Of a DNA stretch of 64,000 nucleotides, positions 50,158-60,344 are shown piece by piece. Every line of letters starts with the position of its first letter. Positions within the stretch are counted from its first letter, which is position 1. The position numbers and the translations under genes are program-made. Origin of the DNA: Mimachlamys varia (Eukaryota; Mollusca; Bivalvia; Pectinida; Pectinidae); contig OX392538.1 of assembly GCA_947623455.1 (NCBI GenBank), positions 2,418,001 to 2,482,000 of the forward strand. Direction: 5' to 3'. The notes beneath the pieces were generated by a model, which made no database searches, was not told the DNA's origin, and was given only the letters and a program-made list of their open reading frames with translations.

Positions 50158-50480
50158 CAAGAGAATACCAAAGCGTTAACAAATCATAATCCAAACTCAA
50201 AATCGATAAAACCAGGGGCAAAATATGAACAAAGGAAATATTCATATGGAGACCCTTGCAAAAGTACAAGAGAATAAGACCAGGTGCTTCGGAAGGGTAA
50301 GCGTCTTCTGCTTCATCGTCGACACCCGCAATGTAAATCTTTGTCACATCTAAGTAAACATCAATTTCTCAAAATGAGAACCGAGTATCATTGTCAATCA
50401 CATCAAGTAAACACATTCATGAGCATACTCAAAAACGCCCATCTTCATAACACGTAAAGATACAGAATATTTCTCAATGA
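50158..50480 (-). mobile_element. Penelope-like element 3' end inserted in a tandem repeat
   Basis: Reverse complement of the tail from CAAGAGAATACCAAAGCG to CTAAGTAAACATCAATTTCT, followed by the end of the reverse transcriptase segment (CATGAGCATACTCAAAAACG to ACAGAATATTTCTCAATGA). In minus sense the tail keeps an open frame of about 100 codons. Pyrimidine-rich repeat units lie on both sides. Confidence 0.9.
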
Positions 50481-52000
50481 ATTTGATATTTCCTTTTGTG
50501 ATTTTTACAGTTTCCTCTATGTATATATGAATTTTTTCTCGTTTTGATCGTGATATATAAATATGAATCGCTGGTAATTATTAAAAACGCAGACACGATT
50601 GATTATAATTGGTGCATTATTTTTTCTTTAATCAGTTTTATGCGTTTTAAGTGTTGGACCATTGTTCTGTTCAAATAAAGAAACGTAACTGATATCATTT
50701 GTTCAAACAAAATAAAATGTGTCCTTCGTTTAACCTAAAGTTACAGAATTGCAGGAAATAAATCGTTTTAACGATTTCGTACAAACATTACTCTTGTTAT
50801 GACCTTGGTAGAGGACGAACCTGAGATAGATTAATGATCATTATGGAGACAAATATTGCGGATAAAAATGTCAGAATTATCAATTGCTGGCTACTACAGG
50901 TTACAAATGACGTTACAGCGTCGCTGAACAAATGACAGGACTTCTACAATAAATAACAGATATTATGATGTCATTAATTTCCTGACTGAAATTAATTTTA
51001 ATTTCCAACTTTATATTTGATAGGTTTTCTCTGTCGTGTATGTGTTTTGCATAGGTTATTGGTGGTTTTTCAGCTGTACTAGACTCAAACGGTTATATCG
51101 TGTAACAACATGTTACAACTATCTTATGATATCGTACAAAATAAACCAAGTCAGATTAAAGAAAAGTAAAACAAAATTTCAAATTAAAATTGTATTAAAT
51201 ATCAAAGCATAAGAGGTAGCATATCACATTGAATGATTCTTGTACACATGATAGCTAACGAAAGTTTATGTTGTTTTTGTTTAAAATGGCTGCTCTTCTG
51301 AGGTATGAACTACGCCAAAGTCTCGTATTGATCTCACCTGAAGGGCTTCTGTAACACGCGTATTTCACTAAATGCTATCATTTTTGGTAGCGAACATGCA
51401 TGTAAAGCTATGGCTAAATCAACAGATATGTTGTTTGTAGATTTTTTTTCCACATGAATTAAAAAAAAAAGAACATCATGGCGGCCGATTTGAAAATTGG
51501 TATATTTGTGTTTGGTCACTGAACTTGTCAGTGTGTAGACATTTTTTATTATAGAAAGTACGTTTAAATAACGAGGTTAAAGCACATGAACTATGAGATA
51601 ATACTTTGAAAGCTGTCACTAATATTATAATGATGGGCTGTCAATCAAACATTTTCTTCAAGTTTAGAAAGTATGATTTATGTAAAGATCATTTAAATCT
51701 AAAAAACGTATTTGTTGTGTAAATAGCCTTCAAATAAACATGTTGTTGAACGCTTAAGCGACATAAGTACCTTCATACAAAAAGCAACTTGTCACTTAAG
51801 TGGTGTAAGATAATAAAAGGAGATAAATTTGATATAGACTAATCAATGATGTAATTTCATTATTGCACATAAATGTATAGGTTTAAATATTAGTGGTGAT
51901 AAAAAAACATTGATTAGTAGTAATACACTCGAATACCTCTCATCAGGTCCCCGCGAGTATGTTTTAATGTACTTTTTACTACTACTGTCCTTAAATAAAA
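50481..52000. other. unassigned AT-rich DNA
   Basis: About 1.5 kb. The first ~70 bp look like residual units of the pyrimidine-rich repeat. The rest has no recognised gene. Around 51755-51810 there is a short stretch with GCTTAAGCGACATAAG and CACTTAAGTGG, similar in flavour to the inverted motifs at 57575-57720. Confidence 0.4.
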
Positions 52001-53857
52001 TAAGAGAATACCGAAGCGTCAACATAATCATAATCCAAACTCAAAATCGGTTAAACCAGGGGCAAAATTTGAACAAAGGAAAGATTTACATGGAGACCCT
52101 TGCAAAAGTACAAGAGACTAAGACCAGGTGTTCCGGAAGAGTAAGCGTCTTCTACTTCATCGACAACCGCCATGTAAATCTTTGTCACATCCAAGTAAAC
52201 ATCAAGTTCTCAAATTGAGAACCGAGTATCATTGTCAATCACAACAAGTAAACACACTAATGAGCATACTCAGAAACCTCCATCTTCATATCACTTAAAG
52301 ATACAGAATATTTCTCAATGAGACAAATATGGCGACCATAAAACTTGCCCATAGTACTGATCAACCTGCATCTCTCGAATCCTTGTGTTGTTAGTTTGTT
52401 TGTCAACAGTCGACATCGATCACGAAAATTGAAATCATCACGTTTATCGTATAGCTAAGTAGTAAGCTGTCCATGTTGGTCGTAGTTTAAGTAGAGATCG
52501 AGGTAAGCAGCTGATGTAGAAGAGTGTGTTGTGTCCTTTATTTCAAGTTCAGAGGGGTATATACGATCGACGTGGTCAGCAAACTTCTTGTTTATAAACA
52601 ACACATCGTCGATATATCTGAAAGTGAGATTAAAAGATTTGGCAAGGTTTTTGTTACCTGTCCTGATTAGCTCCTCCACAAATTCAGCCTCGTATGAAAA
52701 CAAAAACAAGTCAGCTAAGAGTGGGGCACAGTTTGTTCCCATGGGAATGCCAACAGTCTGTTGGAAAATCTTTCCCCCGAACTCAACAAAAATGTTGTCG
52801 ACCAGGAATTCAATCAGCCGTACTATATCTTCTTCAGTATATTTCTTCTTAGCTTTTGTCGTGTTTTTGACAAAGTATGCTCCGAGATAGTTCACTACCA
52901 TACATTTGTATCGTCGTCCGCCTTTCTTAGAAAAGAAAGATCTCATAACAAGAGATCTGAGACGTTCCTTCAATTTTGTATGAGGTATGGTAGTGTACAG
53001 GGTGGAAAAATCAAATGTTTTTGATCGAAAAGACGTTTTTTAAGAGGGAGTGTTCAAGATTGATCAAAAGATCTTTTGAGTTTTTCAAAATCCACATCCC
53101 ATTAATTCCACTTCTGGAGTACACAGTGTCACAATACGACTGAAGCCCTGATTTTATGGTACTAAGAATTGTAGTAAGAAGTTTTGATAATGGCTTGGTC
53201 GAGCAATTAGCAGAGCCAGCGATAAAACGTTGCTTATAAGGATCCTTGTGTAGTTTCGGTATCCAATAAAGACAAGGTAGGTCGCATCTTGCTCATTAAC
53301 CGGTACTTGGAAGGATTGCAATACCGAAGCATGGTTGGACAGTATTTCATCTTTCGAAAAACCGGTCAATGTGTAAGTAGGGTTACCTTGGTTATCAGGC
53401 AGGCCTAGCTCTTTTGCAAGTAACGAATGTAATAGCGTTTGCAAACAATGATCAAGTTGTTAGATACTTTGTCTGCAGACACAACCACATACTTATCATG
53501 TAGATCGTTGAGTGTTGCTCGAACATCGGGGTCAAGAAATATCGACTTGTGTTTAGTTTTCATTTTGTGACGCAAATTGCTTATTCTTTTCTGAATAGAG
53601 GACCTGATAGACTTTCAGCATGTTCACTTTTAGTCCATTGTCTGGCCTAATCTTCAACCAAGTCCATAACAATCTTGAACTTCACATGCCAATTGATGGA
53701 TGGAGTCTCTCGATACTTAGGACCTTTCATGAAAAGCTCCCGCAGCTTTATATTTGGGATAATATTCAGATTACCCGTTACTATGTGGCCAGCTGGACAA
53801 TAGCAATATTGAGATGAAGAACATGAACATGCTGAAGGAGGAGTCATTCTAACTACG
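52001..53857 (-). mobile_element. Penelope-like retroelement, most complete copy in the window
   Basis: In minus sense the element enters at about 53857 with reverse transcriptase N-terminal sequence. It passes the catalytic core at 52455-53039, reaches a stop at 52258-52260 after EYAH, and ends with the shared 3' tail at TAAGAGAATACCGAAG (52001). It is 5'-truncated and abuts another dispersed element at 53858. There is an internal deletion right after the DDFNF codons (about 52432), which removes the PIVNFP...YRDF block present in the 47190 and 58495 copies. No GIY-YIG domain is seen. Assignment to Penelope-like elements rests on the reverse transcriptase motifs and is from memory. Confidence 0.85.
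52455..53857 (-). pseudogene. Penelope-like reverse transcriptase, frameshifted
   Basis: RNA-dependent DNA polymerase that would copy the element RNA into the genome. The catalytic core is open from 53039 to 52455. Motif A is FDFSTLYTTIP (Asp codon at 53012-53010). Then come KGGRRYK, motif B GIPMGTNCAP (about 52751-52722), and motif C YIDD (52616-52605) followed by LYPSELEIKD. Two of the catalytic Asp residues come from YIDD and one from motif A, so all three are present. Upstream the frame is broken: a TAG at 53647-53649 after VMDLVED, a shift near 53590 into RHKMKTKHKS and SADKVSNN, a shift near 53415 into LGLPDNQGNPTY and LTGFSKDE, one near 53275 before CLYWIPKLHKDPYK, and a TAA at 53040-53042. 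The N-terminal part contains CPAGHIVTGNLNI and GPKYRE. It is not functional. Confidence 0.87.
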
Positions 53858-54200
53858 TTAAAGGGGCAATTCAATGAAGTTTGTTTACTTTTGTATAATA
53901 TCATCATATATTTTTTTTTTATATTGTAGTTCGGTAATCCCTGTGAAATATTCATATCTATATTTTGACAAAATCCTTAATCGTCCAACCCATGCAAATG
54001 GGACATATGGTTACACACATCTCTGAGCACTTTGACTCCTCGGAGCATGCGTGTTTTCAGGTTAACAAATTCCCTTCAGTGGGCCCCTGTGTGCGAGCTT
54101 TCAATAATATCTGCTTTTGGTTAGTTTGAAGTATACCAATAATCACTACAAACGTATGAAATATTTCGTGATAGGCTGATTTAGTTGTGCGAGTCCTTTA
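53858..54200. repeat. dispersed element ending in GGCTGATTTAGTTGTGCGAG
   Basis: Starts at AAAGGGGCAATTCAATGAAG and contains CCAACCCATGCAAATGGGAC, GAGCATGCGTGTTTTCAGG and GCGAGCTTTCAATAATATCT. It ends with GATAGGCTGATTTAGTTGTG near 54192. I recall this as a bivalve dispersed repeat of a few hundred bases. Only the last ~55 bp has a second copy in the window (38868-38924). The class is unknown. It directly abuts the truncated 5' side of the retroelement. Confidence 0.5.
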
Positions 54201-54709
54201 AACATAATGAAACCAATCAAATTTTGTATTTAATCGTTTGATTCGGGTCATATCAATGTTTACGTTAAGCCATATATACACAACGCTCTAACGTGTACAT
54301 ATTTAGTGACCTTAGCTTTTCTTAGTACGTAAAACTTTATAAAACCTGTCTTCGTGCTTTGTTACAATAGACGCAGCCATGCTATTAGTATCAATTTACT
54401 CAAACAGTGTCAGTTTCAGATATTGACGTGCGATGAATGATTCATTATACATGTAATTCAATTTTTGTAATTAATGGTAAACGGTGTCTAGTGTCTGTGT
54501 GGAACACACCATAACAATCAACAGGTGTGGGGTGTCACTGAGCTACAAATCAATGTTTATTAAAACCTAATCCATTATTTAATATTTGGTTGTATTTTTT
54601 AGCAATACAATATATGGCAAGGTTATTGATGTTTTCGCCCTATTGTATCTATTGCTAAATCTACCAGGTACAGCCCGTGGGTGTCAAGTTTATCTTCCAG
54701 TTGATACCT
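54201..54709. other. unassigned DNA left of the 38-bp array
   Basis: About 500 bp of AT-rich sequence with no open frame or repeat recognised. Confidence 0.5.
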
Positions 54710-57508
54710 GTATCGACTGTAAGGTTAGGTAACTGTGGAGAGTTACCGTATCGACTGTAAGGTTAGGTAACTGTGGAGATGTACCGTATCGACTGTAAGG
54801 TTAGGTAACTTTGGAGATGTACCTATCGACTGTAAGGTTAGGTAACTGTGGAGATGTACCGTATCGACTGTAAGGTTAGGTAACTGTGGAGATGTACCGT
54901 ATCGACTGTAAGGTTAGGTAACTTTGGAGATGTACCGTATCGACTGTAAGGTTAGGTAACTGTGGAGATGTACCGTATCGACTTTAAGGTTAGGTAACTT
55001 TGGAGATGTACCGTATCGACTGTAAGGTTAGGTAACTGTGGAGATGTACCGTATCGACTGTAAGGTTATGTAACTGTGGAGATGTACCGTATCGACTGTA
55101 AGGTTAGGTAACTGTGGAGATGTACCGTATCGACTGTAAGGCTATGTAACTGCGGAGATGAACCGTATCGACTGTAAGGTTAGGTAACTGTGGAGATGTA
55201 CCGTATCGACTGTAAGGTTATATAACTTTGGAGATGTACCGTATCGACTGTAAGGTTAGGTAACTGCGGAGATGTACCGTATCGACTGTACGGTTATGTA
55301 ACTGTGGAGATGTACCGTATCGACTGTAAGGTTTTGTAACTGTGGAGATGTACCGTATCGACTGTAAGGTTAGGTAACTATGGAGATGTACCGTATCGAC
55401 TGTAAGGTTAGGTAACTGCGGAGATGTACCGTATCGACTGTAAGGTTATGTAACTGTGGAGATGTACCGTATCGACTGTAAAGTTAGGTAACTGTGGAGA
55501 TGTACCGTATCGACTGTAAGGTTAGATAACTGTGGAGATGCACCGTATCGACTGTACGGTTATTTAACTGTGGAGATGTACCGTATCGACTGTAAGGTTA
55601 GGTAACTGTGGAGATGTACCGTATCGACTGTAAGGTTAGGTAACTGTGGAGATGTACCGTATCGACTGTAAGGTAATGTAACTGTGGAGAGGTACCGTAT
55701 CGTCTGTAAGGTTATGTAACTGTGGAGATGTACCGTATCGACTGTAAGGTTATGTAACTGTGGAGATGTACCGTATCGACTGTAAGGTTAGGTAACTGTG
55801 GAGATGTACCGTATCGACTGTAAGGTTAGGTAACTGTGGAGATGTACCGTATCGACTGTAAGGTTAGGTAACTGTGGAGATGTACCGTATCGACTGTAAG
55901 GTTAGGTAACTGTGGAGATGTACCGTATCGACTGTAAGGTTAGGTAACTGTGGAGATGTACCGTATCGACTGTAAGGTTAGGTAACTGTGGAGATGTACC
56001 GTATCGACTGTAATGTTAGGTAACTGTGGAGATGTACCGTATCGACTGTAAGATTAGGTAACTGTGGAGATGTACCGTATCGACTGTAAGGTTATGTAAC
56101 TGTGGAGATGTACCGTATCGACTGTAAGGTTATGTAACTGTGGAGATGTACCGTATCGACTGTAAGGTTAGGTAACTGTGGAGATGTACCGTATCGACTG
56201 TAAGGTTATGTAACTGTGGAGATGTACCGTATCGACTGTAAGGTTAGGTAACTGTGGAGATGTACCGTATCGACTGTAAGGTTATGTAACTGTGGAGATG
56301 TACCGTATCGACTGTAAGGTTAGGTAACTGTGGAGATGTACCGTATCGACTGTAAGGTTAGGTAACTGTGGAGATGTACCGTATCGACTGTAAGGTTATG
56401 TAACTGTGGAGATGTACCGTATCGACTGTAAGGTTAGGTAACTGTGGAGATGTACCGTATCGACTGTAAGGTTAGGTAACTGTGGAGATGTACCGTATCG
56501 ACTGTAAGGTTATGTAACTGTGGAGATGTACCGTATCGACTGTAAGGTTAGGTAACTGTGGAGATGTACCGTATCGACACTAAGGTTATGCAACTGTGGA
56601 GATGTACCGTATCGACTGTAAGGTTATGTAACTGTGGAGATTTACCGTATCGACTATAAGGTTAGGTAACTGCGGAGATGTACCGTATCCACACTAAGGT
56701 TATGCAACTGTGGAGATGTACCGTATCGACTGTAAGGTTAGGTAACTGTGGAGATGTACCGTATCGACTGTAAGGTTATGTAACTGTGGAGATGTACCGT
56801 ATCGACTGTAAGGTTAGGTAACTGTGGAGATGTACCGTATCGACTGTAAGGTTTGGTAACTGTGGAGATGTACCGTATCGACTGTAAGGTTATGTAACTG
56901 CGGAGATGTACCGTATCGACTGTAAGGTTGTGTAACTGTGGAGATGAACCGTATCGACTGTAAGGTTATGTAGCTGTGGAGATGTACCGTATCGACTGTA
57001 AGGTTATGTAACTGTGGAGATGTACCGTATCGACTGTAAGGTTATGTAACTGTGGAGATGTACCGTATCGACTGTAAGGTTAGGTAACTGTGGAGGTGTA
57101 CCGTATCGACTGTAAGGTTATGTAACTGCGGAGATGTACCGTATCGACTGTAAGGTTATGTAACTGTGGAGATGTACCGTATCGACTGTAAGGTTAGGTA
57201 ACTGTGGAGATGTACCGTATCGACTGTAAGGTTATGTAACTGTGGAGATGTACCGTATCGACTGTAAGGTTATGTAACTGCGGAGATGTACCGTATCGAC
57301 TGTAAGGTTATGTTACTACGGAGATGTACCGTATCGACTGTAAGGTTATGTAACTGTGGAGATGTACCGTATCGACCGAAGGTTATGTAACTACGGAGAT
57401 GTACGACTGTAAGGTTATGTAACTGTGGAGATGTACCGTATCGACTGTAAGGTTAGGTAACTGTGGAGATGTACCGTATCGACTGTAAGATTAGGTAACT
57501 GATGTACC
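54710..57508. repeat. 38-bp minisatellite, about 74 units
   Basis: The unit joins GTATCGACTGTAAGGTTAGG to TAACTGTGGAGATGTACC. It contains a small inverted repeat GTTA-GG-TAAC, kept in the common variant GTTA-TG-TAAC. The G/T alternation at AGGTA versus ATGTA is the main polymorphism. A rare variant (ACACTAAGGTTATGCAACTG) recurs at 114-bp spacing (about 56577 and 56691), three units, showing local block duplication. Units with deletions occur at about 54823 and 57375-57410. No coding. Confidence 0.97.
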
Positions 57509-58494
57509 AGCTGATAAGCGAGCCCATAACTAAGCACCACTTATATGTATCAAGATGAACCTTGGTGTGACTCGTATGCATACAAATTCTTAAGTGGTTA
57601 AGAATATGCTTAAGTCTGAAAACCAAGTATATCGCTTTCTGTTTTTAGTATATTGCTTATCTCACTAAGTGGTTGCATACAATTTCTTAACGCCTAAGCA
57701 TATTCTTAACGTTAAACAACTTCTTATCCTGTCTTAAATTTTTACGCAGCATACCATGCACAAATATAAATACAGATGTTTATATATTCACAAAGTAAGC
57801 GTTTTGGGGAACTAGTTCTTTAAATCTGGTTTCTAGGTAAAGATAAACGCACTACTCGCCGTAACGTTTATGATATTAATATGCAGTTTTTGGGTCCTAC
57901 GCCTACAGCAAACAATACATGTTAGCCAATAGTTAACTGGTAATTTGTCGGGTGTTATGACGTAATTAGTATTAAACCCCGAAGTGAGGAGACTCCATGG
58001 GAAATAAAATACGGACACTACAGGAGCTTGACAGGATAAAGTTGCGGACATTAACCATATGCCGTATAGGTCTAGACAGTTGCCGGTCTAGTCGGATTAC
58101 CTCGGCTCTTATCATAACATTATCGCCCAATTTAACGCCACTGGACTATTTATCCGTTTATTGCTATTGCACAAGTAGGCTTGGTAATTGAAGTATAGCT
58201 GTCGTCTCTTCCCTGGTCTGTCATTACACCGCCCTTAGTAACATTAGATTAAAGTAGACCCTCACTAATTTGATAACACGCACAATATACGGTTACATGT
58301 TTAAAGATGATATTATACTGCCGATGGTGTATGTCAGTCAATCTTACATAGAGTAATTATATATAACCACATCAATGTTGAACGGCAAATCTGCCTTGTC
58401 CACCTCTAGTATCGAGACTTAATATGACAATATGCATTATAACGAGGTGACACTTTCGTGTTAAGTATGAAAATATCTCTTTTTTACATTTTAA
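57509..58494. other. unassigned DNA with direct and inverted AAGCATATTCTTA motifs
   Basis: Near the array, TAAGAATATGCTTAAG (about 57599) is complementary to CTAAGCATATTCTTAA (about 57693). GCATACAAATTCTTAAG and GCATACAATTTCTTAAC are near-direct repeats. This may be a short eroded MITE. The remaining ~750 bp holds only short frames (64-72 codons) without domains. Confidence 0.45.
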
Positions 58495-58970
58495 ATATCG
58501 ATATATCGACGATGTGTTGTCTACAAACAACAATACGTTTGCTGACCTAGTCGATCGTATATTCCCTACCGAACTTGAGATTAAAGACACAGCAGAATCT
58601 CATATAAGCTTCCTTCCACGATTTTTACTATGACCAACACGGGAAGCTTTCTACTAAGCTTTATAAAGAACGTGACGATTTCGATTTTCCTATCGTGACC
58701 TTTCTCTTTCTTGATAGTAACATTCCTGCTTCTACAACCTATGGTGATTGCATGACGCAGTTGTTTCGTTTTTCGAGGGCTTGCACTGAATATCGTGATT
58801 TTCGTGTTAGATGTCAGATGCCGACGAACAAAATCACGGCACAGGGATTCGAGAGATGCATGTTGATGAAAAATATGGGAAAGTCTTATGCTCGCCATCT
58901 TCATCTCATTGAGAAATATTTTTTATCTTTGTGTGATATGAAGTTGGACGTTTGTGAGTATGCTCATTAG
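58495..58970 (+). pseudogene. reverse transcriptase C-terminal half (Penelope-like)
   Basis: Motif C is present as RYIDDVL, followed by FADLVDRIFPTELEIKD. A frame change occurs around 58600-58625. Then one frame runs open to the stop with ERDDFDFPIVTF, LDSNIPASTTYG, LFRFSRACTEYRDF, MPTNKITAQGFER and a final VCEYAH. Motifs A and B are absent because of 5' truncation. This copy best shows the C-terminal thumb-like segment deleted from the 52001 copy. No GIY-YIG motif follows the stop. Confidence 0.87.
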
Positions 58971-59130
58971 TGTTTACTTGTTGTGATGGACAATGATACT
59001 CAGTTCGCTTTTTGAGAACTTGATGTACCTTTATCAGGGTATCCATGTAAATCTTTCCATTGTTCATATTTTGCCTTTATTTTAATCGATTTTGAGTTCG
59101 GATAAAGGTTTTGTTGATGCTGTATACTCT
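58495..59130 (+). mobile_element. 5'-truncated Penelope-like element
   Basis: It begins directly at the YIDD region (CGATATATCGACGATGTG, 58497) and runs to a TAG at 58968-58970. The 3' tail follows but is missing about 110 bp, from GATGTTTACTTGG to the tail segment TTTATCAGGGTATCCATG (59030). The terminus is GTATACTCTGATT. It lies on the plus strand, opposite to the 52001 copy. Confidence 0.9.
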
Positions 59131-59700
59131 GATTTATTTCAAATGCTCATCTAATTGGTATTCAAGTGGCTAAACACTGATTGAATAAAAAACATTGGAC
59201 GGAAGGCTATTCCATAGTTTTCTGTATAATTAAAGAATTTTCTGACATGTAACCTTACGTGTACATAAGAGAGGAAAAATAAAAAGATCGGTCAGACTAT
59301 GGGGGGCAACAAGTAGACACAGTATTTCAGCGGTAGAACGCTTGGCCTGTGCAAAAGGGCTGTAGGTAAGTGTATATGTAAATATTTACAGTCTTCACTG
59401 ATATTCACTCGATAACCATTGTACTGCAAACTAGAGTTATTTTCCAGTAACTATACTTGAGAACGTGCACAATTTCTATGACGTCGACAACAATACATGT
59501 GGGCGGAGCTACAAATGTATGCAAATTATCCCGTTCGAATCACAATTGCATGACGTCATTAACAATTGACATGGGCGGAGCTAGCTACGGCTTATGTAAA
59601 CTTCATGCTGTTACATTTATTGAACTGTTTTCACGTTTGTAAGGTTTGAAATGAAATATATGTCTGCAGATAGGGCTAAATTGGACAGAAAACTTATGAA
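59131..59700. other. unassigned DNA with a partial tRNA-like stretch and paired CRE/GC-box motifs
   Basis: At about 59325-59370, TTCAGCGGTAGAACGCTTGG resembles the 5' half of a tRNA or SINE head, but no B box follows. At 59478-59592 two ~74-bp related segments each carry ATGACGTC, AACAATNNACATG and GGGCGGAGCTA. A TGACGTCA palindrome lies near 59551. A regulatory role is possible, but an eroded repeat is equally likely. Open frame 59457-59642 shows no domain. Confidence 0.35.
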
Positions 59701-59718
59701 CCAAAATACTGTAAATAC

Positions 59719-59873
59719 TGTTAATATAAGGATTAACCTTTGATTTTGTTTAGTTCATTAGATCATAAATCCAATGGAGCACGAGGTAAAATTACGTTAA
59801 ATTTACCTCGTTTACGTTAAATTTCACAGAGTTTGTGAAAACAAAATCAAAGGTTAATCCTTAAATATTAACA
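59719..59873. repeat. 155-bp foldback element
   Basis: Left arm TAAGGATTAACCTTTGATTT (from 59727) and right arm AAATCAAAGGTTAATCCTTA (to 59863) are perfect complements over more than 20 bases, and the pairing continues imperfectly through GTTAATAT. The interior has a second hairpin: ACGAGGTAAA with TTTACCTCGT (about 59781-59811). MITE-like; no coding. Confidence 0.9.
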
Positions 59874-60175
59874 AAGCTTACTCCAATTTTGGTGTTGTAT
59901 GTACGTGATGTACACGCACAACCGTACATTTTTGTTATTTGTAAATTTTGCTGTGAAATCAAAAAAAAATTGTCACAATTAACAGAGTCAACAAGTCGGT
60001 ACGGTATATGTGTTATGGGGTTTGTGAGGATGGCGTTCTGGAAAGGTAGTGACTACTGCTGTTGTTCGCAATTGTGGGTCTATGTATTTTCATTATTATC
60101 ATATTACGATAATTTATTTTCACGTTTTGGCGATATTATTCAAGTGATATGCGTAATCGTTAGGCTAAACAAAAT
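59874..60175. other. unassigned DNA with a 114-codon open frame
   Basis: A plus-strand frame at 59889-60233 includes a cysteine-containing hydrophobic start and runs into the retroelement end. No domain was recognised, and the last ~20 codons are antisense to the element tail, which argues against a real gene. Confidence 0.35.
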
Positions 60176-60344
60176 CAGAGAATACCAAAGCGTCAACAAA
60201 ACCATAATCCGAACTCAAAATCGATTAAACTAGGGGCAAAATAGGAACAAAGGAACTATTTACATGGAGACTCTCGTAAAAGCACATGAGAATAAGACCA
60301 GGTGTTCCGGAAGAGCAAGCGTCTTCTGCTTCATCGACGACCCG
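60176..60344 (-). mobile_element. Penelope-like element 3' terminal fragment
   Basis: Reverse complement of the tail from CAGAGAATACCAAAGCG through GATTAAACTAGGGGCAAAAT to CTTCATCGACGACCCG, where it is truncated. No reverse transcriptase codons remain. Confidence 0.9.

Noticed and set aside
36159..52001. Hammerhead ribozyme motifs, known from Penelope-like elements (CTGATGA occurrences near 36161, 43814, 47806 and, on the minus strand, near 51947)
   Set aside because: None is followed by a stem and the required GAAA core at the right distance, and I could not form the three stems. A covariance-model search would settle it.
59325..59370. A second tRNA or SINE head
   Set aside because: Only the 5' half looks tRNA-like; there is no B box downstream.
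59889..60233. A 114-codon plus-strand gene
   Set aside because: Its end is antisense to the retroelement tail and it has no recognisable domain.
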